Shown: one piece after another, positions 8,855 to 19,446 of the stretch
Layout: each line of letters begins with the position of its first letter
How positions within the stretch are numbered: the stretch's first letter is position 1
Assembly (NCBI RefSeq): GCF_963583255.1
Contig: NC_084817.1
Span: forward strand, 14,204,121 to 14,268,120
Length of the DNA stretch: 64,000 nt
Direction of reading: 5' to 3'
DNA from: Pyrus communis
Lineage: Eukaryota; Streptophyta; Magnoliopsida; Rosales; Rosaceae
The notes under the pieces: generated by a model
The model's input: only the letters and a program-made list of their open reading frames with translations
What the model was told of the DNA's origin: nothing
Database searches by the model: none
Made by a program: the position numbers and the translations under genes

Positions 8855-9270
8855 TGTTTTGGGTGATGTTTGAGTCTTTTGGTTTGTTTTAATGTTTTAA
8901 GTGTTTAGTTTTACATTCTTTGAGTTAGTTTAGTGTTTTATATTGTGTTTTTACGTTCTTGAGTCAAGTTATTACTTAATTTCGTCCAAATTTGTGTTTG
9001 TGCTCAAATCTGCCCAGAAAGTGGTTTTTAGGCAGATTTGAGTGTGTTTGTGTTGTTTTGAGTCTTTTCGTTTGTTTTAGTGTTTTAAAGTTTAGTTTTA
9101 CATTCTTTGAGTCTAGTATAGTGTTTCATATTGTTATTTTACGTTTTTGAGTCAAATCCAAGTGGTTAACAATCCCTCCTAATCCCCGGTCTAGAACGAT
9201 CCCTACTTATACATATACTACAATTTGACGAAAAGAGGGTTTAATTTGTGTGCGTATAAATCTCGCATCA

Positions 9271-9987
9271 GAACTCATGGCAAGGATGATTTCTGGTGGT
9301 GAATGGGTGTATGTTTGAATGATTAAAGGGACATGTGGGTTGGAAATGATGAAGGAAATGCATGTGAGTGACAACTAGATATGTTGATGAATGCATGTGG
9401 AATGTTTGTGGTGACTGAATGTGGTGGTGAATGTGGCTGATTTGATTTATGGAAGATGCATGTGGATTAAAGGTGAGTGAATGATTATGGAATGCAATCT
9501 GAAATGGGAGATGGAATGGGATGTTTTGCATGTGAATTAAAGAGTAAATGCAAGTGAATTAAAGAGTGAATGCATGTGCAATGAAGTGGAATGACAGCTA
9601 GGTTATGATGATGAATGCATGTGGCTGATTTAATTGAATAGGAAAGCATGTGGATTTAATGGTTTAAAGGGTGAATGCATGTGGATGCATGTGTTGATGA
9701 ATGGGATTATGAAAGGTTTAAATGTCCTAAAACTAAAGGGAACAAGGTTCCAACACTTTGGTCTTCAATTAGGTCTTCAATTTCGTCCAACACTTTGGCT
9801 CCAAGCATAAGCTATCCATCCTTAGCCCAAAAGTGCTCCAAAAGTCTCCAAAATGCATCTTTTTGCTCCTTTAGCCCTTTGGACCTACAAACACACGAAA
9901 ATAGCTTAAAGGACTAAAATAACTAAAGAAACATAACGTAAATGCACGAGAACAAGCCATTTAAGTCGCATGAATATGCTCCTATCA
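9271..9987 (-). repeat. Minus-strand LTR fragment, U3 half
   Basis: Ends with TGCTCCTATCA at 9987, the U3 terminus, and is rich in TGCATG. The U5 half is missing; it abuts the plus-strand LTR end at 9270. Confidence 0.7.
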
Positions 9988-10044
9988 GTTGCTTATAAAC
10001 AATCGCGTTAAATGAATTCTTGGCACGAGTTTCATGCTCATCAT
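9988..10044 (+). repeat. 57-bp inverted repeat arm, pair with 10296-10352
   Basis: A short plus-oriented mid-LTR piece, perfectly complementary to 10296-10352 in the adjoining minus-oriented LTR. The arms are separated by about 250 nt. Confidence 0.85.
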
Positions 10045-11146
10045 ACATGTTATACTTGCATAATAAAAAGATTTCCAATTGCATTTCAATAAATTATGAA
10101 ACTCATCACCCCGGGTCAATTAGGTCCGCTTAAATTAACCGTCAAGTTTTCCTTAAGTTAATGAATTGGATGGGTTAGCGCAACGCAATTCACTACATTC
10201 TCCAAAAGTCCTTTACGTGAACAGCACAATAAAGATACAATCAAAGATCATTAAGCATTATGAAAACTATAAGTGTTGACGAGGCATTCGTTACTATGAT
10301 GAGCATGAAACTCGTGCCAAGAATTCATTTAACGCGATTGTTTATAAGCAACCTCCACTACTTGTGAATATAAGTTCGTAACTATTAGGTGAAACTCACT
10401 TATATTCTAGCGTCATATTCATGCATGAAAATTAAGCGTGCACTCTCAATAAACATACATAAATAAGTTATCAATCAAACGGTTAAACAAATTGAATCCA
10501 CAACTTATGAAACGCAATTAGAAGTAATCAAATCAAAATGCAAGCATAAACATTTATTTCGAATCCCCCCCCTAGCCAAGGGGGGTTTAGTTCCTCATGG
10601 TACAAAACAAAGAGAATCAAAGAAACACCTAAACATTCCAACAACTCAAACTTGAATTGTATGAACGTTTAGGCCCTCTTCTCTTCCATTCCTCATTCGT
10701 ACAGAACAAAGAGTATTGAAATTAAACATTGAAATCAAAGAAACACCTAAACATTCCAAAAACTCAAACTTGAATTGTATGAACGTTTAGGCACTCTTCT
10801 CTTCCTCTTCGTTGTAGCACAAGGTCTAAGGATAGTTTGATGGTGTGAATGGTTTGGGGAGTGGTGGATGAATGGAAGAGGAGTGGTGGAAATGGAAGGA
10901 TGGTGTTTGGATTGTATGGGAGAGCACGGCAAGGTGTTGTGGTTTGATGTCTACATTCTGAAAATGGAAGAGTTTGTGACTGAAATGTGTATGAATGAGT
11001 GTGAATGAGAATGAATCCAATCGATGCTTATTTATAGGTGAAATGGGGGGAACATGACAGCTAGGAAGTTGGTGGAAATCTGAAATGGTGATGGGAGATG
11101 CATGTGGCTGTTTTATGCATGTGATTAAAGGGTGGGAGTGCATGTG
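10045..11146 (-). repeat. Minus-strand LTR fragment, middle part
   Basis: Minus-oriented LTR lacking its U5 end. It contains the C/G hairpin near 10565-10590 and two leader hairpins near 10627-10800. It is interrupted at 11146 by the solo LTR and resumes at 12970. Confidence 0.75.
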
Positions 11147-12969
11147 TGATGCGAGAATTATACGCACACAAATCAAACCCTCTTTTTGTCAATTGTAGTA
11201 TAAGTATAAGTAGGGATCGTTCTGGACCGGGGATTAGGAGGGATTGTTAATCACTTGGATTTGACTCAAAAACATAAAAACAAAGTTAAAAACGTTCACA
11301 AAGACTTAAAGGACTCAAAACAAGTTCAAAAGACTCAAAACTACCTAAAAACACTAACTAGGCAGTTTCTGACCTTAACCCCAATGTTGGACGAATTTAG
11401 GATTATGGCTTGATTCAAACGTAAAATAACAATACAAAACACTATACTAGACTCAAAGAATGCAAAACTAAACTTTAAAACACTAAAACAAACCAAAAGA
11501 CTCAAACATCACCCAAAACACTCAAAACAGCCTTAAAATCACTTTCTGGGCAGTTTTGAGCACTTTGGTGAATTTGGACGAATTTTGGGAAATAAATTGA
11601 ATCAAAACACTTTAAAACATAAACTAAACAAAGTCTAAACACTAAAGAACAAGAAAGTAAAGGGGGGGTTAGGTTTTGACGAATTTAAACTAAAAGAACA
11701 GATTGTAAGTAAAAGCAAAATGTAAATGTGAATGTGTGATAGAATTGAATGGAATGAAGGCTAGCTAAGGGGTTCATCTCCATACATGTTATACTTGCAT
11801 AATAAAATGATTTCCAATTGCATTTCAATAAACTATGATACTCAACACCCCAAGTTAACCGTGATGCACTAATTAACCTTCAAATCTTCCTAACGTTATT
11901 GAATTGGATGATGCATGCGACAATTCAAAACATTCCCCACAAGTCCTCAACATGAATGCATAGAAGAGGTACAAGCAAGAATCATTACGCTCTATGAAAA
12001 TTATAAGTGTTGACGAGGCATTCGTTACTATGATTGCATGAAACTTATGCCAAGAATTTGTTTAACGCGATTGTTTATAAGCAACCTCCACTACTTGTGA
12101 ATATAAGTTCGTAACTATTAGGTGAAACTCACTTATATTCTAGCGTCCTATTCAAGCATGAAAATTAAGCGCGCATTCTCAATAAACATACATAAATAAG
12201 TTATCAATCAAACGGTTAAACAAATTGAATCCACAACTTATGAAACGCAATTAGAAGTAATCAAATCAAAATGCAAGCATAAACATATATTTCGAATTCC
12301 CCCCTAGCCAAGGGGGGTTTAGTTGAATTTAAACATTGGAATCAAAGAAACACCTAAACATTCCAACAACTCAAACTTGAATTGTATGAACGTTTAGGCA
12401 CTCTTCTCTTCCTCTTCGTTGTAGCACAAGGTCTAAGGATAGTTTGATGGTGTGAATGGTTTGGGGAGTGGTTGGAGTGGCTGCAATGGAGGAGAAAAGT
12501 GTTTTGGTGGCTGCAATGAGGGTGTGGAGAGGTTTTGACGAATTTCTGGAATATGGAAGAGTGTATGAATGATTTCTTGGTGAGGGATGTGGAGTGGCTG
12601 GAATGATGAATGAATAAAGGGTGCATGTGGGTTAATTAATTAAAGGGAGTGCATGTGCAATGTTGTTGTTGGTGCAATGATGGAGGAACAAGTGCATGTG
12701 GCTGAAATGTGGAAGGTGTGTGGCTACTTCAAGTAGGAATCCTTGTGACATCAACTCTTCAATTTCGTCCATTCCTTTTGCTCCAAGTATAAGTTATCCC
12801 TTCCAAGTCCAATTTTGCTCCAAAATGCTCCAAAATGCATCTTTTTGCTTCCTTAGCCACATGAACCTAAAAACACACGAAAATGGCTTAAACGCCAAAA
12901 ACAACTATGAATTAACAATATAAATGCACGAAAACAAGCTAAGTAAGTCGCCTAAATATGCTCCTATCA
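11147..12969 (-). mobile_element. Solo LTR, TSD ATGTG
   Basis: A 1823-nt minus-oriented LTR with complete termini (TGATGCG at 11147, CTATCA at 12969), flanked by ATGTG at 11142-11146 and 12970-12974. No internal sequence remains, so it is the product of LTR-LTR recombination. It is inserted in the U3 of another minus-strand LTR. Confidence 0.88.
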
Positions 12970-13479
12970 ATGTGCTTTGACAGCTAGGATGAATTAATTA
13001 AAGGGAGTGCATGTGGCTTGGCTGCAAGGTGTGAATGATTATGAATGCATGTGCAATGTTTTGGGAGAAAATGGGAGTGCATGTCAATGATGGTGTTTGG
13101 TGCTGAAAATGAATGTGTTTGCATGTGAATTAAAGCTAGGGTGAATGATGATGAATGCATGTGGATTAAAGAGTGAATGGTGGCTGCAAAGTGAATGAAT
13201 AATGAAATGGGAAAGCATGTGCAAGGTTTTGGTGTGAATGATTGAATGTGCATGTGGCTGCAATGGATTAGGAATCCTTCAATTTCGTCTATTCCTTTTG
13301 CTCCAAACATAAGCTATCCATTCCAAGTCCAATTTTGCTCCAAAATGCATCTTTTTGCTTCCTTAGCCATATGAACCTAAAAACACACGAAAATGGCTTA
13401 AACTACTAAAGCAACTATGAATTAACAATATAAATGCACGAAAACAAGCTAAGTAAGTCGCCTAAATATGCTCCTATCA
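12970..13479 (-). repeat. Minus-strand LTR, U3 part (continues 10045-11146)
   Basis: Resumes the interrupted LTR after the ATGTG duplication and ends CTCCTATCA at 13479. It then joins internal sequence at 13480, about 1.6 kb inside where the internal 3' region should begin, because the PPT-proximal part is missing. Confidence 0.75.
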
Positions 13480-14172
13480 TTATGGGTGATAAAATCCAAC
13501 GAATTTGCATCAAATATACTTAGTTACCCCCCCACACTTAAATCAAACATTGTCCTCAATGTTTTAAGCTTAAAATCACACAAAACATAAGTAAACACAC
13601 AAACAGCACTAAACATACTAAACATGGCAGAATGTAACTAACAAAGAGAAGAGTTTAGGGACGCAAATCTGGTTATGGAGTGTAAATTCCCTCTTCTCCT
13701 TGGTGATTGCATTGAGGCTTGATCTTGATGATTCCACAGGCTTATTCTTGAACTGGTTTCCTCCCATCGTTGATTTTCCACAGGCTACTCTTGAACTGGG
13801 CTGGAGGATTCTTTTGGTCTCCTCCACTCGTTGATTTTCCTTTGTGCTACCCTTGAACTGAGCAGCAGGATTTCTTTTGGTCTCCCCCGAAGGTCTGAGC
13901 TTCCTCCTTTTATCTCTGTTTCTTTGTTCAATCTTTGCAGCAGTGGTCCCTTCTCTGGAAGTGTATCAACCGTTGAAGATGATTACTCGAGAGCAACGCT
14001 AGGTAAGCAATCAGGAATAGATTCCAGGCAGTCGGCTCCAGATCGGAAGACTGACTCCAAGTGCCGGCTGATTGCTTCTTTTACTTTGCCATGCAAGTAA
14101 GAACAAGGACAAAGAAAAAGACAGGGAAAGAGCATGATATGAGATACTTTTGCTTTTGAGCTTGATGATATG
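13480..14172 (-). mobile_element. Internal region of antisense-gene element, copy 2 (left part)
   Basis: Matches 2030-2760 of element A: PPT-like block (reverse) at about 13526-13539, then the region upstream of the antisense gene. It is split at 14172 by solo LTR 14173-18020 and resumes at 18021. Confidence 0.75.
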
Positions 14173-17100
14173 TGATGCGTGATTTATACGCACACAAATT
14201 ATACCCTCTTTTTGTCAATTGTAGTATAAGTATAAGTAGGGATCGTTCTGGACCGGGGATTAGGAGGGATTGTTAATCACTTGGATTTGACTCAAAAACA
14301 TAAAAACAAAGTTAAAAACGTTCACAAAGACTCAAAGGACTCAAAACAAGTTCAAAAGACTCAAAACTGCCTAAAAACACTAACTAGGCAGTTTCTGACC
14401 TTAACCCCAATGTTGGACGAATTTAGGATTATGGCTTGATTCAAACGTAAAATAACAATATAAAACACTATACTAGACTCAAAGAATGCAAAACTAAACT
14501 TTAAAACACTAAAACAAACCAAAAGACTCAAACATCACCCAAAACACTCAAAACAGCCTTAAAATCACTTTCTGGGCAGTTTTGAGCACTTTGGTGAATT
14601 TGGACGAATTTTGGGAAATAAATTGAATCAAAACACTTTAAAACATAAACTAAACAAAGTCTAAACACTAAAGAACAAGAAAGTAAAGGGGGGGTTAGGT
14701 TTTGACGAATTTAAACTAAAAGAATAGATTGTAAGTAAAAGCAAAATGTAAATGTGAATGTGTGATAGAATTGAATGGAATGAAGGCTAGCTAAGGGGTT
14801 CATCTCCATACATGTTATACTTGCATAATAAAATGATTTCCAATTGCATTTCAATAAACTATGATACTCAACACCCCAAGTTAACCGTGATGCACTAATT
14901 AACCTTCAAATCTTCCTAACGTTATTGAATTGGATGATGCATGCGACAATTCAAAACATTCCCCACAAGTCCTCAACATGAATGCATAGAAGAGGTACAA
15001 GCAAGAATCATTACGCTCTATGAAAATTATAAGTGTTGACGAGGCATTCGTTACTATGATTGCATGAAACTTATGCCAAGAATTTGTTTAACGCGATTGT
15101 TTATAAGCAACCTCCACTACTTGTGAATATAAGTTCGTAACTATTAGGTGAAACTCACTTATATTCTAGCGTCATATTCATGCATGAAAATTAAGCGCGC
15201 ATTCTCAATAAACATACATAAATAAGTTATCAATCAAACGGTTAAACAAATTGAATCCACAACTTATGAAACGCAATTAGAAGTAATCAAATCAAAATGC
15301 AAGCATAAACATATATTTCGAATTCCCCCCTAGCCAAGGGGGGTTTAGTTGAATTTAAACATTGGAATCAAAGAAACGCCTAAACATTCCAACAACTCAA
15401 ACTTGAATTGTATGAACGTTTAGGCACTCTTCTCTTCCATTCCTCATACGTACAAAACAAAGAGTATTGAAATTAAACATTGAAATCAAAGAAACACCTA
15501 AACATTCCAACAACTCAAACTTGAATTGTATGAACGTTTAGGCACTCTTCTCTTCCTCTTCGTTGTAGCACAAGGTCTAAGGATAGTTTGATGGTGTGAA
15601 TGGTTTGGGGAGTGGTTGGAGTGGCTGCAATGGAGGAGAAAAGTGTTTTGGTGGCTGCAATGAGGGTGTGGAGAGGTTTTGACGAATTTCTGGAATATGG
15701 AAGATTGTATGAATGAAATGTGTATGCAATGGATGCTTATTTATAGGTGAAATGGGGGGAACATGACAGCTAGGAGGGAATGTGGCTGCATGTTTGAATG
15801 ATTAAAGGATGCATGTGGGTTGGAATTGCATGTGCAATGAATATGTGGCTGCATGTGCAAGGGGACAATCTGAAAATGCATGTGAAAGCATGTGTTGGCT
15901 GCAATGATGAAATGGATGGGAGTGCATGTGGCTTAATTAATTAAAGGGAGTGCATGTGCAATGTTTTAAAGGATGGAATGCATGTGAATATGATGGAAAT
16001 CTGATGGGAGATACCAAAAGACTCAAACATCACCCAAAACACTCAAAACAGCCTTAAAATCACTTTCTGGGCAGTTTTGAGCACTTTGGTGAATTTGGAC
16101 GAATTTTGGGAAATAAATTGAATCAAAACACTTTAAAACATAAACTAAACAAAGTCTAAACACTAAAGAACAAGAAAGTAAAGGGGGGGGGGTTAGGTTT
16201 TGACGAATTTAAACTAAAAGAACAGATTGTAAGTAAAAGCAAAATGTAAATGTGAATGTGTGATAGAATTGAATGGAATGAAGGCTAGCTAAGGGGTTCA
16301 TCTCCATACATGTTATACTTGCATAATAAAATGATTTCCAATTGCATTTCAATAAACTATGATACTCAACACCCCAAGTTAACCGTGATGCACTAATTAA
16401 CCTTCAAATCTTCCTAACGTTATTGAATTGGATGATGCATGCGACAATTCAAAACATTCCCCACAAGTCCTCAACATGAATGCATAGAAGAGGCACAAGC
16501 AAGAATCATTACGCTCTATGAAAATTATAAGTGTTGACGAGGCATTCGTTACTATGATTGCATGAAACTTATGCCAAGAATTTGTTTAACGCGATTGTTT
16601 ATAAACAACCTCCACTACTTGTGAATATAAGTTCGTAACTATTAGGTGAAACTCACTTATATTCTAGCGTCATATTCATGCATGAAAATTAAGCGCGCAT
16701 TCTCAATAAACATACATAAATAAGTTATCAATCAAACGGTTAAACAAATTGAATCCACAACTTATGAAACGCAATTAGAAGTAATCAAATCAAAATGCAA
16801 GCATAAACATATATTTCGAATTCCCCCCTAGCCAAGGGGGGTTTAGTTGAATTTAAACATTGGAATCAAAGAAACACCTAAACATTCCAACAACTCAAAC
16901 TTGAATTGTATGAACGTTTAGGCACTCTTCTCTTCCATTCCTCATACGTACAAAACAAAGAGTATTGAAATTAAACATTGAAATCAAAGAAACACCTAAA
17001 CATTCCAACAACTCAAACTTGAATTGTATGAACGTTTAGGCACTCTTCTCTTCCTCTTCGTTGTAGCACAAGGTCTAAGGATAGTTTGATGGTGTGAATG

Positions 17101-18020
17101 GTTTGGGGAGTGGTTGGAGTGGCTGCAATGGAGGAGAAAAGTGTTTTGGTGGCTGCAATGAGGGTGGAGAGGTTTTGACGAATTTCTGGAATATGGAAGA
17201 TTGTATGAATGAAATGTGTATGCAATGGATGCTTATTTATAGGTGAAATGGGGGGAACATGACAGCTAGGAGGGAATGTGGCTGCATGTTTGAATGATTA
17301 AAGGATGCATGTGGGTTGGAATTGCATGTGCAATGAATATGTGGCTGCATGTGCAAGGGGACAATCTGAAAATGCATGTGAAAGCATGTGTTGGCTGCAA
17401 TGATGAAATGGATGGGAGTGCATGTGGCTTAATTAATTAAAGGGAGTGCATGTGCAATGTTTTAAAGGATGGAATGCATGTGAATATGATGGAAATCTGA
17501 TGGGAGATGGAATGGGATGTTTTGCATGTGAATTAAAGAGTGAATGCATGTGCAATGACAGCTAGGTTGAATATGCATGTGGAATGGCTGATTTATTTGA
17601 AGATGCATGTGCAATGAAGTGGAATGACAGCTAGGTTATGATGATGAATGCATGTGGCTGATTTAATTGAATAGGAAAGCATGTGGATTTAATGGTTTAA
17701 AGGGTGAATGCATGTGGATGCATGTGTTGATGAATGGGATTAGGAAAGGTTTAAATGTCCTAAAACTAAAGGGAACAAGGTTCCAACACTTTGGTCTTCA
17801 ATTAGGTCTTCAATTTCGTCCAACACTTTGGCTCCAAGCATAAGCTATCCATCCTTAGTCCAAAAGTGCTCCAAAAGTCTCCAAAATGCATCTTTTTGCT
17901 CCTTTAGCCCTTTGGACCTACAAACACACGAAAATAGCTTAAAGTACTAAAATAACTAAAGAAACATAACGTAAATGCACGAGAACAAGCCATTTAAGTC
18001 GCATGAATATGCTCCTATCA
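14173..18020 (-). mobile_element. Solo LTR with internal 1.5-kb tandem duplication, TSD ATATG
   Basis: Termini TGATGCG (14173) and GCTCCTATCA (18020), flanked by ATATG at 14168-14172 and 18021-18025. Its 3848 nt exceed the usual length because 14518-16012 is repeated directly at 16013-17508. Each unit carries its own mid-LTR, two leader hairpins, TATA region and part of U3. Removing one unit gives about 2.35 kb, a normal LTR length. Confidence 0.88.
14518..17508 (-). repeat. Direct tandem duplication inside an LTR (2 x about 1495 nt)
   Basis: Unit 1 is 14518-16012 and unit 2 is 16013-17508. They differ only by small changes: a longer G run near 16190 and short indels near 17160. The junction GGGAGAT/ACCAAAAG joins U3 to U5-proximal sequence, with ACC as possible microhomology. 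Confidence 0.9.
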
Positions 18021-18667
18021 ATATGAGATACCTTTGCTTTTGAAGAAGCGGTGAATGAATCAGCACACTTCAATCTATCGTTTCCTCCTGGGTCATCTGT
18101 ACTCCAGGCATCTGGTATCATCTTTGGGGAAGAAGAAAAAATTGAGTATTTCGAAAGGCTTTGTTGGGAGTGCGCCCTCAGAGGTGAGAGAGAGTTGGGC
18201 ATTTTCTTCAGGTCTGCCTTGCCACAAAAGATGAAGGTCGACATATATAGAGATAATAGCAAGTGGTGGTACTACCCTTGTCGACAAACGTTTTGATCCC
18301 GCAAATCCGGCTTTTTGAAATAGTAGCGCCTCTTCGATTTCTGAACGACGCCTCTTCGATTTCTGAGCGGGCGCCCCTTCGATTTCTGAACGACGCCCCT
18401 TTGCTTTCTGAACGACACGTAGTAGTGCAAATGCGGCTCCTTTTGACAAAGCTGCACGCGTTTTCTGAAAAGCAGAGAAAGCGTCGCCGAACTTTGCGCT
18501 TGTCGGCTAAAGATGTGTAGTTGCGATGATGGCCTCCACGTGTTGTCTGAAAAGAAGAAATCTTTTGACAAAGTTGAACGCGTCTTCTGAAAAGCCGAGA
18601 AAGCGTCGCCTAACTTACGCCGGAAATTCCAGCTTTTTGAATCGGTGGACGCGTCGCCTTGGCTTTT
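18021..18667 (+). promoter_or_regulatory. Upstream region of antisense gene, copy 2
   Basis: Continues the interrupted internal region. It has the same layout as copy 1: the frame at 18051-18296, tandem CGATTTCTGAACGACGCC units (about 18336-18415), the direct repeat with ACGCGT and AAAGCGTCGCC near 18440-18490 and 18560-18612, and CACGTG near 18537. Confidence 0.55.
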
Positions 18668-18674
18668 TATAGAG
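18668..18674 (+). promoter_or_regulatory. TATA-like box of antisense gene copy 2
   Basis: TATAGAG within CTTTTTATAGAGC, about 118 nt before the ATG. Position and context are conserved in all three copies. Confidence 0.5.
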
Positions 18675-18785
18675 CTATCGATCACCACAACAAACACACT
18701 CTGAAGATTTCCCATTCTTGAAAATCGACTCCGGCCCTTTGAGAATTAACTCCATCCACCCCATCTCTTTGAACACTTTTGAAAA

Positions 18786-19433
18786 ATGGCAAACCCATCG
18801 AACCTTAGCTTAGAATTGAGTCTCAGTAGTGATACGGCCGCGCCGCGTCAAGGTAACGTATGGCGCCCTTCTTTCTTATCTTCTAACGGTCCTCTTTCAG
18901 GTGAAGACTCTGTGATGCAGGATGCCACAACAGCTACAATAGTAGCTAGGAACCTCCTCACTCCAAAAGATAGTAGGCTGCTGTCAGGACGGTCCGATGA
19001 GTTGGCCGTTCAAGAGTCGCTCGCACTTAGTGTTCAGTGTGCGAGTTCTGTGTCCAACATGGGCCAACGCCTGCTTGCCCGCTCCCGTCAGGTGGAATCA
19101 TTGATGGCAGAGGTGGAGAGTCTTAAGCAAGAGATCCAGCAGCTTAAGTACGAGAATAGAAGTTTGCACGTGCTTGCCAACAACTATTCGACGGGCATGA
19201 AGAGGAAGCTTGATGAGCTGCAAGAGTCTGAAGGTCGGATTCACAGTGACCGTCAAAGGTTTTCGTCTTTCCTCCAGAGGCACCTTTTTCCTGGCTCATC
19301 CAGCGCTTGGCCAAGTATTGAGGCCTGGAATGCTCTAGCTCCGATGCCTCCCGCTCCGATGCCTTCCGCTCCGATGCCTTCCGCTTCAAGAGATTTGCCA
19401 CGTAGTGGGTCTTTAAGTAAACAACCTTTGTGA
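18786..19433 (+). CDS. Antisense accessory protein, copy 2
   Basis: A 215-residue protein collinear with copy 1. The LSLELSL motif is at the N-terminus, the coiled-coil region around residues 95-165 is nearly unchanged, and it has the same [13 protein letters not shown] segment. Only about three pentapeptide units remain, and the C-terminus differs before the shared KQPL end. The frame is open despite the host element being broken by a solo LTR upstream. Just after the stop, the sequence joins the LTR-proximal end of a PBS (CCAAAATTT), so gag sequences and most of the PBS were lost. Function unknown; see copy 1. Confidence 0.7.
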   Translation: MANPSNLSLELSLSSDTAAPRQGNVWRPSFLSSNGPLSGEDSVMQDATTATIVARNLLTPKDSRLLSGRSDELAVQESLALSVQCASSVSNMGQRLLARSRQVESLMAEVESLKQEIQQLKYENRSLHVLANNYSTGMKRKLDELQESEGRIHSDRQRFSSFLQRHLFPGSSSAWPSIEAWNALAPMPPAPMPSAPMPSASRDLPRSGSLSKQPL

Positions 19434-19446
19434 AGCCTCCAAAATT

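Larger units (their letters stand above)
6807..9270 (+). repeat. 5'-truncated plus-strand LTR
   Basis: LTR ending TCTCGCATCA at 9270 without the TGATAGG start. It contains about fourteen CATGCA hexamers (6812-7530), a TATAAAT box at 7558-7564, two 46-nt leader hairpins, a CCCCCC...GGGGG hairpin, and two CTCAAA-CTGCC hairpins inside a roughly 185-nt tandem duplication. Histidine-rich ORFs here (for example 6966-7562) only reflect the CAT-rich sequence. Confidence 0.8.

Noticed and set aside
6806..9275. GAACT at 6806-6810 and 9271-9275 as a TSD for the plus-strand LTR 6807-9270
   Set aside because: The left LTR terminus TGATAGG is missing at 6811, so the match is probably chance or part of the shared GAACTCA flank.
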